DNA of 64,000 bases from contig CAVUMR010000002.1 in NCBI GenBank assembly GCA_963742715.1, positions 62,001 to 126,000 on the forward strand. Direction: 5' to 3'. The number at the start of each line of letters is the position of its first letter. Within the stretch, counting starts at the first letter, position 1. Under the pieces are notes generated by a model that searched no databases, had not been told where the DNA came from, and worked only from the letters and a program-made list of their open reading frames with translations. The DNA is from CAVUMR01 sp963742715. Lineage in GTDB: Bacteria; Actinomycetota; Actinomycetes; Mycobacteriales; Micromonosporaceae. Shown piece by piece: positions 50,448-58,464 of the stretch. Both the position numbers and the translations under genes were made by a program.

Positions 50448-51764
50448 TCAACCGGTCGGCGCGAAGCCGGGCACCCAGCGCTCGAGCACCTTCCGGTACG
50501 GCGCGTTCGCCTCCAACTGACACAGCACCCCGATCGACCCGAGGGTCACGCGGTGGATCAGCAGGTACGACGGCGGCAGGTTGAGGTGTCGACCCAACTG
50601 GTACGCCGGGCTCCGCGGGTTGCTCAGCCGGGTCGCCTCGCCCCGCAACCAGGCTCGACTGAACCGGAACTCGTCCACACTGATCGGTTCCAGCATCGGC
50701 AGCAGGAAGTCCAGCACCTGCTGCGCGTCGACCTCGACCTCGGGCCGTACGAAGCCTTCGTCCCGTAGCCCGTCGAGCACCTTCTCCGCCTCGCCGTCGA
50801 GCGCGAGGCTGGTCAGCCGCCCGATCGGTTCGGGCAGGCCCTTCGGCAACCGGGCCACCGCACCGAAGTCGATCACCCCGAGCCGCCCGTCATCGAGCAG
50901 CCGGAAGTTTCCCGGATGCGGGTCGGCGTGCAGCAGCTTGACCCGGGCCGGCGCGGAGAAGTGCAGCGTCGCCATCAACAGGCCGGCGCGATCGCGCTGG
51001 TCGGTGCTGCCCTCGGCGATCACCTTCGACAGCGGGGTGCCGTCGATCCACTCGGTCACCAGTACCTTCGGCGACGCCGCGACCACCTGCGGCACGAAGA
51101 TGTCGTCGTCGTCCGCGTACGCCTTGGCGAACGCGCGCTGGCTGCGCGCCTCGAGCTGGTAGTCCAGCTCCTCGCTGATCCGTTCACGCAACTCCGCGAC
51201 CAGCGGTTTCACGTCCAGGCCCGGTTGCAGCACGCGGAACAGGGAGGCCAGCCGGCCCAACTGGTTGAGATCGGCGAGCAGTGCCGCGCCGGCGCCCGGG
51301 TACTGCACCTTGACCGCGACCGGCCGCCCGTCGCGCCACACCGCCCGATGTACCTGCCCGATGCTCGCCGCCGCGGCGGGCCGATCGTCGAACTCGGCGA
51401 ACTTGCGCCGCCACCGCACCCCGAGCTCAGCCTCCAGCACCTTGTGTACGGTCGCGACCGGCAGCGGGGGAGCGGCCTCCTGCAGCTTGGTCAGCGCCGC
51501 CCGGTACGGCCCGGCGAGGTTCTCCGGCATGGCCGCTTCGAAGATCGACAGCGCCTGGCCCAGCTTCATCGCGCCGCCCTTGAGCTGGCCGAGCACGCTG
51601 AACAACTGCTCGGCCGTACGCTGCTGGATCTCCGCCGTGATGACCTCGCCGGACAGGCCGGTCACCCGCTTGCCGAGCCCGAGGGCGGCCCGCCCGGCGA
51701 AGCCGAGCGGCAGGCTGGCGAGTTTCGCCGTACGGAACACAGCACGGCGCGGGATGTCGGTCAC
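50448..51764 (-). CDS. ABC1/UbiB-family atypical kinase
   Basis: A 438-residue ABC1 (AarF/UbiB) protein. The family motif KLGQALSIFEAAMPE (KxGQ) is followed by SIGQVHRA, the ATP lysine in VAVKVQYP, the catalytic HADPHPGNFRLLDDG and the metal-binding VIDFGAVARL. Members support ubiquinone or other lipid metabolism by ATPase activity; in actinobacteria without ubiquinone the role is unclear. GTG 51764 is chosen because the following DIPRRAVFRTAKLASLP is the family N-terminus. It matches Rv3197. Confidence 0.92.
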   Translation of the reverse strand: MTDIPRRAVFRTAKLASLPLGFAGRAALGLGKRVTGLSGEVITAEIQQRTAEQLFSVLGQLKGGAMKLGQALSIFEAAMPENLAGPYRAALTKLQEAAPPLPVATVHKVLEAELGVRWRRKFAEFDDRPAAAASIGQVHRAVWRDGRPVAVKVQYPGAGAALLADLNQLGRLASLFRVLQPGLDVKPLVAELRERISEELDYQLEARSQRAFAKAYADDDDIFVPQVVAASPKVLVTEWIDGTPLSKVIAEGSTDQRDRAGLLMATLHFSAPARVKLLHADPHPGNFRLLDDGRLGVIDFGAVARLPKGLPEPIGRLTSLALDGEAEKVLDGLRDEGFVRPEVEVDAQQVLDFLLPMLEPISVDEFRFSRAWLRGEATRLSNPRSPAYQLGRHLNLPPSYLLIHRVTLGSIGVLCQLEANAPYRKVLERWVPGFAPTG

Positions 51765-51895
51765 CTCTGCATTGTCCCTTGCCGCCGCACGCAAACTCTG
51801 TCGGTTATCCCCGAGGGGTTCTGGTCACGCTCAGCGCGCTCCGGCTCAGCTCGCCCAGCTCGTCCGGCTCGCGCCTCCGGCTCAGCGCGCCGGTG

Positions 51896-52948
51896 TCAGC
51901 GTCCCGATCGCCGGCGAGGGGTCAGGCAGCCGCACCGGGGATGCGCCGGCCAGCTCCGTCGCCGCGGTACGCAGTCCGGGCCGAGCTCGACGGTACCGCC
52001 GAGCGTGACCGGTTCCGCGCCGTCGAGCTGGGCCAGCGCCTCCCGTACGACCAGGCCGACCGCGCTGGCGGACACCGCGGTCTCCACCGGCTCCGGTACC
52101 TCCGGACCGGTCGCCAACTGGGCCACCAGCGCTGGCCAGGACGGGTCGCGCTCCTGCCGGTACAACTGGACGCAGTGTAGGCACGGGCTCTGGCCGGGGC
52201 GTACCAGCGGGCCGATCACCACCGTGCCGTCCCGTACCGACACGGCCAGGTGAGGAGCGTGTCGCAACGCGTAGGCCAGCGCGTCGAGCGTGGCCGGCCG
52301 CGGCTGCCCGACGATCACGACAAGATCGGCTTCTCCGTCCGGTACCGCCAGGACATCCGCATGTGGTGCGGTGCGCAGGATCGCGTCGGCGATCGCCCGC
52401 CGGCGTGGCCGCCGCAGATCGGCCGGCAGGACGCCCCCGACGGTCGGCTCGCCGGCCCGGACGGTGCCGGTGACGGCAGGCTCGATCCGGCCGACACCGG
52501 CCGCCGCGAGACTGGTGGCGATGGGGCCGACCAACCGCCCGCCGCCGGTGATCCGCACCCGTGCGGTGAGCCGTCCGCGCAGGAGCTGTGCGGGAGTCTG
52601 GTCGCCCGGCCGGGTGCGCAGCGCGAGCGCGAGCGCCTCCGGGAGGAGCCGTTGGCGTTGCGACAGGGTCAGGCCGGCCGGCAGCAGGGCCTCGGCGGAG
52701 ATGACCAGTCCGGCCCGGCGCAGCGACTCGAGCAGGCAGGTGGTGTCCTCGACCCGGATGCCGAGTGCGCCGGCGTCGCGGTACACCGCCGCTTCGCTGC
52801 GGCTGCCGTCGAGCAGGTCGAGCAGGCGGATCACCGATGGATGGCCGAACTCGATGGTGAGGCCGCGGTCGGGATCCAGGCCGAACTGGACGGTACGGCT
52901 GTCCCGCCAGAACCGGCGTACGGCCGGCAGCAGCATAGGGCGCGTCAT
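51896..52948 (-). CDS. ThiF/YcaO-partner-like protein (Rv3196-like)
   Basis: A 350-residue protein. The first part (WRDSRTVQFGLDPDRGLTIE, SVIRLLDLLDGSRSEAAVY, DTTCLLESLRRAGLV) is a winged-helix-like leader-peptide-binding segment. Then follows a degenerate ThiF/E1 fold (ARVRITGGGRLVGPIATSLAAAGVGRI) with a CLHC and, at the end, HPRCGC metal-binding pair. This matches the cyclodehydratase-partner architecture of ribosomal-peptide biosynthesis and the conserved Rv3196 position. The nucleotide-binding glycines are weakened and no YcaO or precursor gene is nearby, so a peptide-modifying role is not supported. ATG 52948 is used. Confidence 0.72.
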   Translation of the reverse strand: MTRPMLLPAVRRFWRDSRTVQFGLDPDRGLTIEFGHPSVIRLLDLLDGSRSEAAVYRDAGALGIRVEDTTCLLESLRRAGLVISAEALLPAGLTLSQRQRLLPEALALALRTRPGDQTPAQLLRGRLTARVRITGGGRLVGPIATSLAAAGVGRIEPAVTGTVRAGEPTVGGVLPADLRRPRRRAIADAILRTAPHADVLAVPDGEADLVVIVGQPRPATLDALAYALRHAPHLAVSVRDGTVVIGPLVRPGQSPCLHCVQLYRQERDPSWPALVAQLATGPEVPEPVETAVSASAVGLVVREALAQLDGAEPVTLGGTVELGPDCVPRRRSWPAHPRCGCLTPRRRSGR

Positions 52949-52990
52949 GCGCCGGACCCTGGCACGGAACGGGGCTGCCACGGCAACCGT

Positions 52991-53030
52991 CTGTCCACAG
53001 GGATCAGCGGTTATCAACAGGTTGTCCCCA
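52991..53030. promoter_or_regulatory. Cluster of near-consensus DnaA boxes
   Basis: CTGTCCACA (52991-52999), TTATCAACA (53011-53019) and TTGTCCCCA (53022-53030), all in one orientation, each one mismatch from TTGTCCACA or TTATCCACA; GATCCACAG follows near 53046. They lie just upstream of the ThiF-like gene. There is no dnaA or other origin gene here. Confidence 0.4.
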
Positions 53031-53092
53031 GGGACACACCGCACGATCCACAGGAACCGCATCCGATTGTCGGCTTCCGGACACCTCGCTCG

Positions 53093-53270
53093 GGGCGCGA
53101 GGCGTTCGGGCGCGAGGCGTTCGGGCGCGACGGCGTTCGGGCGCGACGGCGTTCGGGCGCGAGGCGTTCGGGCGCGACGGCGTCCGGGCGCGACGGAGTT
53201 CGGGCGCGACGGAGTTCGGGCGCGACGGCGTCCGGGCGCGACGGAGTTCGGGTGCGAGGCGTTCGGGGCG
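53093..53270. repeat. Mixed 15/16-bp minisatellite
   Basis: About eleven head-to-tail units with consensus GTTCGGGCGCGA(C)GGC. Units alternate between 15 bases (GTTCGGGCGCGAGGC) and 16 bases (GTTCGGGCGCGACGGC), with variants GTCCGGG and GGAGTTC. No protein is evident, as the mixed unit length breaks every frame's periodicity. It lies between the ThiF-like gene and the DUF5679 gene. Confidence 0.93.
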
Positions 53271-53510
53271 GGCGGTGCGCCGTGGGACTGCCCGTGCGAC
53301 TGGCGCGCCGGCCATACGGCCGGCGCGCCAGCTACCGTCCGGTTGTGCCGGTCGGGTCAGATCAACGGGACTCTCCAGCCATGCCCGGCGTGCCAGGTCG
53401 GCACCGGGCTCTCGTACCTGCGCGCGGAGTCGGGTCCGGTCTGCCACCGGCGTACCGGCGGGTCGGACCGGATCAGACGCGGTGTGCGCAGATCGATCGG
53501 CCGCTTCGGG

Positions 53511-53663
53511 TCAGGCCTTGCCCAGGATCCGGTTCATCGTGGTGCCGCATACCGGGCACTTGCCCTTGGCCATCCGGCGGCCGGACTCCGATACCGCGAC
53601 CTCTCCCTCGAAGTCCCGCTTTTCCTTGCACTTCACGCAGTAGCCGTTGTAAGTCTCGGCCAC
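53511..53663 (-). CDS. DUF5679 zinc-ribbon protein
   Basis: A 50-residue protein, YNGYCVKCKEKRDFEGEVAVSES ... AKGKCPVCGTTMNRILGKA, with two CxxC pairs forming a zinc ribbon: the actinobacterial DUF5679 family. GTG 53663 has GAGGAGGGG upstream. The gene lies alone between two intergenic regions rich in DnaA-box-like sequences. Function is unknown. Confidence 0.88.
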   Translation of the reverse strand: MAETYNGYCVKCKEKRDFEGEVAVSESGRRMAKGKCPVCGTTMNRILGKA

Positions 53664-53930
53664 AGTGCCCCTCCTCGTTGCAGTTGCGACCGCCAGTCGC
53701 GGCCGTCGACCCCCGGGCGGACAGTACCCACCGTCAGCACGTTTGGCCCTGCTGCCACGTCGATGCTGTGAGAAAAGCGACGCCACACGCTCGATTCCCG
53801 CCCGTTTTGTTACTCGGTGTGAGGTTCCGAGTGTGGCGCGTCGAGGTGCCGTCGAGCCGTGGGCCAGGTCGGAGCCTGGGTCGATACGGCGATGGGAATG
53901 GCGCGGAGTGCTCACGGGCTATCCCTCAGT

Positions 53931-54004
53931 GAAGCCCCCGGACTCGGCATGGGCACCGGCGCCTTCCCCTTGCGCCGGAACCTCCGCACTACTCCGGGGG
54001 CTTC
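53931..54004. other. Structured element: closed long hairpin, possible small RNA
   Basis: A 12-base perfect closing stem GAAGCCCCCGGA (53931-53942)/TCCGGGGGCTTC (53993-54004) encloses a second perfect stem CCGGCGC (53956-53962)/GCGCCGG (53972-53978) with a nine-base pyrimidine loop. The remaining sides are unpaired. The whole interval 53664-54280 has no gene; the element could be a structured RNA (either strand), or a bidirectional terminator. No Rfam family is recognised by eye. Confidence 0.4.
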
Positions 54005-54061
54005 CTAGTCGACGACGCTAAACCCGCCTGTGACCAGGGTCAACGCGACATGCCCACAGGC

Positions 54062-54082
54062 TGTGGACGGATCTGTGGATAA
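54062..54082 (-). promoter_or_regulatory. DnaA boxes upstream of the SprT-like gene
   Basis: On the minus strand, TTATCCACA (54082-54074) is an exact DnaA box and CCGTCCACA (54070-54062) a weaker one; further TGTGGA motifs follow at about 54107 and 54193. They lie about 1.05 kb from the cluster at 52991. Confidence 0.4.
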
Positions 54083-54280
54083 CGTGGGGACGCACCGGCG
54101 CGCCGCTGTGGAGGGCTGGTGTACATGCTGTGTGCGGCCGCCGCTCCCGGTCCGTTCACGCCCCGCTCACCTGGGATTTCGTCCTCCACCGGCTGTGGAA
54201 CGGAGATTCTTGGCAAGATCTTTGCCTTGCAGGTGCGTCACCGATACCGGTAACCGGGCGCGTACGGCTAGCGTGCGGTC

Positions 54281-54826
54281 GTGGCCCGAGAAGCCGGGCG
54301 CCAGCCGGCGGTGGAGGTACGACGCAGTGTGCGCCGTCGCCGGACCGTGTCGGCGTACCGGGACGGGGACCGCGTTGTGGTGCTGATCCCCGCCCGGTTC
54401 AGTCGGGCCGAGGAGCGCGAGTGGGTCCGGCGCATGATCGACCGGCTGGAGCGGCGGGAACAGCGCACGCCGCGCAGCGACGAGGCGCTGCTGGCCCGGG
54501 CCCGCCGGCTGGCCCGGCGGTACCTCGACGATCACCCGGCCGCGGCAGAGCCGGCGAGCGTCCGCTGGGTCACCAACCAGTCCGGCCGGTGGGGATCGTG
54601 TACGCCGGCGGACCGGACGGTACGGCTGTCCTCCCGGCTGCGGGTCATGCCCGAATGGGTCGTGGACTACGTGCTGCTGCACGAACTGGCGCATCTCGTC
54701 GTACCCGGGCACGGTGCCGACTTCTGGGAGTTGCTCAGCCGGTACCCCCGTACCGAGCGGGCGCGCGGCTATCTGGAGGGGGTCTCCGCGGCGGCCGGGC
54801 TCGGCCTGTCCGAGGATGACGTGTGA
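54281..54826 (+). CDS. YgjP/SprT-like zinc metallopeptidase (M48-like)
   Basis: A 181-residue protein. HELAH (134-138) with a third His at 144 (HELAHLVVPGHGADFWELL) forms the zinc site of the YgjP family, and NQSGRWGSC (99-107) is the family's conserved substrate-side loop. The head is Arg-rich. GTG 54281 lies six bases after TAGCGT, so leaderless transcription is likely. It overlaps the next gene (TGATG). YgjP proteins are thought to process or degrade unfolded peptides or DNA-protein cross-links; the exact role is unproven. Confidence 0.9.
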   Translation: MAREAGRQPAVEVRRSVRRRRTVSAYRDGDRVVVLIPARFSRAEEREWVRRMIDRLERREQRTPRSDEALLARARRLARRYLDDHPAAAEPASVRWVTNQSGRWGSCTPADRTVRLSSRLRVMPEWVVDYVLLHELAHLVVPGHGADFWELLSRYPRTERARGYLEGVSAAAGLGLSEDDV

Positions 54827-55551
54827 TGACCCGACGCTGCGTGGTGGTGCTGCTGGGGCCGGTCGGCTGGGCACCACCGGGAATCGAGCCGGCCCGGTGG
54901 CGCCGGGTACTCGCCGAGGATGTCGTCGACCTGCTCAGCACACTGGCCGAAGTGGACACCGCGGTGGCGGCCGGCGATCCGGACACCGCCGCGCTGGCGG
55001 AGGAGATCCGCTGGCCACAGATGCGGGTGCTGTCCGCCGGCCGGCCGGTCGCCGTCCTGCGACAGGCAGCCGCGCTGGGGTACGAGCAGGCGGCGGTGGT
55101 GGCTCCGGACGTACCCGATCTGCCGGCCATGCTGCTCGGCAAGCTGCTGCGGCCGCTCACCAGCCGGAGCACGGCGGCGGCCCCGGTGTCACCGGCCGGT
55201 CCGGGACTGATCGGGCTCGCCAGCCGGCTGCCGGTACCGGCCTGGCTGGTCGACGCTGATCCGGACCTCGACCGCACCTCGATGGCGGAGCTGCAGGCCG
55301 CGGTACAGCGGGCGCGTGGAGCCGTCCTCACCGCGGGCCGGACGCAGCCGTCAGGCGACCCGGCGGTGGCGATGCCGGGATCCGACCGCGCGGTCGAGCC
55401 TGATTCCAGGGACGAGCCTGGACAGACGGCGAGGATCGCGGTCGCGGACTGTCCGGGCTGGCACCGGCTACGCGGCCCGGCCGACCTGGAGCGGCTCGAT
55501 CCGCAGCTCGAGGGCTGGGACGCGACCCGAGCGCTGCTGGCCGGGCGCTAG
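54826..55551 (+). CDS. Hypothetical protein, possible degenerate nucleotidyltransferase (DUF2064-like)
   Basis: A 241-residue protein. TRRCVVVLLGPVGWAPPG at the N-terminus and AAALGYEQAAVVAPDVPDLPAMLLGKLLRPL in the middle resemble the DxP-containing core of DUF2064/CofC-type glycosyl- or nucleotidyltransferases, but the first acidic and Lys motifs are missing, so activity is doubtful. The tail (WHRLRGPADLERLDPQLEGWDATRALL) is seen in actinomycete relatives. ATG 54826 overlaps the stop of the SprT-like gene, so both are on one transcript. Confidence 0.6.
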   Translation: MTRRCVVVLLGPVGWAPPGIEPARWRRVLAEDVVDLLSTLAEVDTAVAAGDPDTAALAEEIRWPQMRVLSAGRPVAVLRQAAALGYEQAAVVAPDVPDLPAMLLGKLLRPLTSRSTAAAPVSPAGPGLIGLASRLPVPAWLVDADPDLDRTSMAELQAAVQRARGAVLTAGRTQPSGDPAVAMPGSDRAVEPDSRDEPGQTARIAVADCPGWHRLRGPADLERLDPQLEGWDATRALLAGR

Positions 55552-55597
55552 ACGCCGCTGGCCGCGCGCTGGGAGCCGCTGACGGGGCAGGTCCAGG

Positions 55598-57082
55598 TCA
55601 GCGGGGCGGCTCGTCGCGGCGCGGCCCGTCGGTGCCGGGCTTGTCGTCCCCTTCGTCCGGCGCGGTGTCGTCGGGCGTCTTGTCGTTCGGCGTCTTGTCG
55701 TCAGGGGGGCTGTCGCCCGGCGCCGTGTCGTTGGGCGGAGTGTCGCCAGGTGCCCTGTCGTCGGGAGCCGGGTCGCCAGGAGTCGGGTCGCCAGGAGTCG
55801 GGTCGCCGGGCTTCTTGTCCGCGCTCTCGCGGGCGTCGCTGAGCTGCTTGGCGCTCGGCTCCTCGATGGCCGGCGCGTCGCCGAAGCCCATGTCGCTGAT
55901 GTCGAAGCTGCCAACCTCGGCGAACGCGGTCGGGTCGGCGAAATCGTCCCCGGTGGGCAACAGGTCGGGATGTGCCCAGATCGCGTCCCGCCCCTCCATG
56001 CCACGGCTCGCGAGCAGGGCGTCCCAGACGGCGGACGCCTCGCGTAGCCGCCGCGGGCGCAACTCCAGCCCGACCAGTGCCGCGAACGTCTGCTCGGCCG
56101 GCCCGCCCTCGGCCCGCCGGCGCCGGAACGCCTCGCCCAGCCGGTTCAGGTTCGGCAGCCGGTCGGCGACGGCGCGATCCACCACCTGGGTCACCCAGCC
56201 CTCGATCAGGGCCAGCGCGGTTTCCAGGCGGGACAGGGCGGCCCGCTGCGCGGGGGAGTCCTCCGGGGCGAACACGCCCTCGAAGTTCAGCTCCTGCATG
56301 GTCTCCGGGCGCATCGGGTCGACCCGACCCAGCGCCTCCTCGATCGCTTCGCGGTTGACCCGCATGCCCTTCGCGTACGCCTCGACCGCGGTGCGTACAT
56401 GGCCCTGCAGCCACGGGACATGCGCGAACAGGCGCTGATGCGCCGCCTCGCGGAGCGCCACGTACAACCGGACCTCGTCGGCCGGAAGCTCCAGGCCCGT
56501 CCCGTACGCGGTGATGTTGGCCGGAATCAGGCCGGCGGTGCCGGAACCGGCGAGCGGCAGGCCGATCTCGGTGCTGGCCAGTACCTCACCGGCCAGGGAC
56601 GCCAGCGCGGCGCCGAGCTGGGCACCGAACATCGCGCCACCGAGCGACTGCACCATGGCGGTCATCGGACCCAGTTGGCTGCGGGCCTCCTCCGGCATGA
56701 TCTCGCTCATCGCGGAGACCATCCGGGCGGCCACCGGGTCGCACAACGTGCGCCACACGTCCAGGGTCGCGCCGATCCACTGGCGCCTGGTCCACGCGAC
56801 GGTCGACTGGATGCCGGACGGGAACGTGGACTCCGACTCCAGCCACAGGTCCGCCAGCCGCAGCGCCTCGTCCACGGCGGTCCGGTCCGCGGGGGTCACC
56901 GGCGGATCGTCCGCGGCGACCTGCCCCTCCGCGGCCTGGCGGGCCAGCTCCCAGTTCACCGGCCCGGATTCGGTACTGGTGAACATCTGCTGGATCTGGG
57001 CGAAGAACTTCGCGAGCTGCTGCGGATCGTTGGGATCTGGAATCCCGCCGGGCATCGCGAAGCCGAACGGTACGTCAGTCAT
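55598..57082 (-). CDS. DUF2342 zinc-dependent metalloprotease-like (Rv3195-like)
   Basis: A 494-residue protein. The N-terminal MTDVPFGFAMPGGIPDPNDPQQLAKFFAQIQQMF and the core motif ALREAAHQRLFAHVPWL, in place of HExxH, are hallmarks of the DUF2342 zincin family; ITAYGTGLELPADEVRLYVALREAAH gives the zinc helix. The last 110 residues are an acidic, Pro/Asp-rich tail of 5-residue repeats (PGDPT, PNDTA, PDDKT), probably disordered. ATG 57082 is chosen by homology of the N-terminus. It is convergent with the DUF2064-like gene and matches Rv3195, divergent from the PDZ-Lon gene. Confidence 0.9.
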   Translation of the reverse strand: MTDVPFGFAMPGGIPDPNDPQQLAKFFAQIQQMFTSTESGPVNWELARQAAEGQVAADDPPVTPADRTAVDEALRLADLWLESESTFPSGIQSTVAWTRRQWIGATLDVWRTLCDPVAARMVSAMSEIMPEEARSQLGPMTAMVQSLGGAMFGAQLGAALASLAGEVLASTEIGLPLAGSGTAGLIPANITAYGTGLELPADEVRLYVALREAAHQRLFAHVPWLQGHVRTAVEAYAKGMRVNREAIEEALGRVDPMRPETMQELNFEGVFAPEDSPAQRAALSRLETALALIEGWVTQVVDRAVADRLPNLNRLGEAFRRRRAEGGPAEQTFAALVGLELRPRRLREASAVWDALLASRGMEGRDAIWAHPDLLPTGDDFADPTAFAEVGSFDISDMGFGDAPAIEEPSAKQLSDARESADKKPGDPTPGDPTPGDPAPDDRAPGDTPPNDTAPGDSPPDDKTPNDKTPDDTAPDEGDDKPGTDGPRRDEPPR

Positions 57083-57304
57083 GACGAGTTCACCGGATCG
57101 TTCACTCCTCAACGGTACGCGACGGTCCGAGCGGTGTCCGGGTCCCCGGTTTCCGCTCGGCGCGAACACTCGGTGATCATCTTTCCCGGTCGTACGAGCC
57201 TGTGGTGGGCGGGAATGGTGACTGTGAGCAGCGGCGATCCGTACCGGCCGGCACCGGCAGGCGTCGGTGCGGACCGACCATCGAGCGCGGCTACGCTCGC
57301 ACCC

Positions 57305-58342
57305 ATGAGACGACGCGGGTGGACGGTCCTCGTCGGCGCCGTGGTCGTGGCCCTCCTGACGTACGGCGCGCTGTCACTGCGGGTGCCGTACGTCGCGCTC
57401 GGCCCCGGCCCGACCGTCGACACGCTCGGTACCGCGCCTGAGTCGTCCGACCACCATGCGGTCATCGCGATCACCAAGGGTGAGTCCACGGATTCCAAGG
57501 GCCAGTTGCGGTTGGTGACCGTGTCCGTGTTGACCGATCTCGACCTCGGCTCGGCGATCTACTACTGGCTGTCGGACAGCTACGCGGTGCTGCCGCGGGA
57601 GCTGGTGTATCCGCCGGACAAGTCGCAGCAGGAGGTCGACGAGGAGCAGGAGCAGCAGTTCGCCGACTCGCAGTCCAGCGCCGAGACGGCGGCGCTGCGC
57701 GAACTGGGCTGCCCGGTCGAGGTACACGTCAAGGATCTGCCCGGCGACTCCCCGTCGGCCGGCAAGCTCCAGGTCGGCGACGTCATCATCAGCGTCGACG
57801 GCGAGCAGGTGACCTCCGGCGCGAACCTGGTGGAGCTGGCCCAGGCCAAGCCGGCCGGCACCACCCGCACGATCGGGTTCCGACGAGACGGCCGGATCGG
57901 CAGCACCGACGTGACCACCGGCAAGAACGACGCCGGTGACGCGATCATCGGGGTCGGCATCGAGCAGAAGCAGCCCTGCCGGTACGAGGTGAAGATCGAC
58001 CTGGACAAGATCGGCGGGCCGTCCGCCGGCCTGATGTTCGCGCTCGGCATCATCGACAAGCTGTCCGCGGACGACCTCACCGGCGGGCTGACCATCGCGG
58101 GTACCGGCGAGATCACCGACGACGGCGAGGTCGGGCCGATCGGTGGAATTCCGGAGAAGCTGATCGCGGCGAAGCGGGACGGCGCGTCGGTGTTCCTGAC
58201 CCCGGCGGACAACTGCGCGGAGGCGCTGCACAGCGGGCCGCCGAAGGGGCTGCGACTGGTCAAGGTGTCGACGCTGGACAACGCGCTCGACGCGCTGCGG
58301 GACCTGCGCGACCATCGCACCCCACCGTTGTGTACCGGCTGA
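57305..58342 (+). CDS. Anchored PDZ-Lon (S16) protease
   Basis: A 345-residue protein with an N-terminal membrane span (WTVLVGAVVVALLTYGALSL), a PDZ domain (about 138-205: LQVGDVIISVDGEQVTSG) and a C-terminal Lon-type protease domain with catalytic Ser240 in GGPSAGLMFAL and Lys285 in GGIPEKL. The active site is predicted outside the membrane. This is the YlbL/Rv3194c family, which trims membrane or secreted proteins in stress responses. ATG 57305 lies seven bases after TACGCT (leaderless spacing). It is divergent from the DUF2342 gene and upstream of UPF0182, as in mycobacteria. Confidence 0.93.
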   Translation: MRRRGWTVLVGAVVVALLTYGALSLRVPYVALGPGPTVDTLGTAPESSDHHAVIAITKGESTDSKGQLRLVTVSVLTDLDLGSAIYYWLSDSYAVLPRELVYPPDKSQQEVDEEQEQQFADSQSSAETAALRELGCPVEVHVKDLPGDSPSAGKLQVGDVIISVDGEQVTSGANLVELAQAKPAGTTRTIGFRRDGRIGSTDVTTGKNDAGDAIIGVGIEQKQPCRYEVKIDLDKIGGPSAGLMFALGIIDKLSADDLTGGLTIAGTGEITDDGEVGPIGGIPEKLIAAKRDGASVFLTPADNCAEALHSGPPKGLRLVKVSTLDNALDALRDLRDHRTPPLCTG

Positions 58343-58464
58343 TCGGGGCCTGCCGGCGGGTGCGGCAGGGCTGAGCAGGGCGGCCCGGCGCAGGCACGTA
58401 CTCTTAGACGCCTGGCGCCGGTCGGCGCGGGGCACCGGCGCCCCGGAGAACTGGGGGCCCGTCC

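Noticed and set aside
51896..52948. Ribosomal peptide (TOMM) biosynthesis cluster
   Set aside because: The ThiF-like protein has the partner-protein layout, but no YcaO, dehydrogenase or precursor gene is nearby, and the gene is a conserved housekeeping neighbour.
53093..53270. Possible CRISPR array
   Set aside because: Units of 15-16 bases with no unique spacers and no cas genes nearby; a minisatellite explains it.
52991..54082. Chromosomal replication origin
   Set aside because: DnaA-like boxes are few and scattered, and dnaA, dnaN, recF, gyrB and parB are absent.
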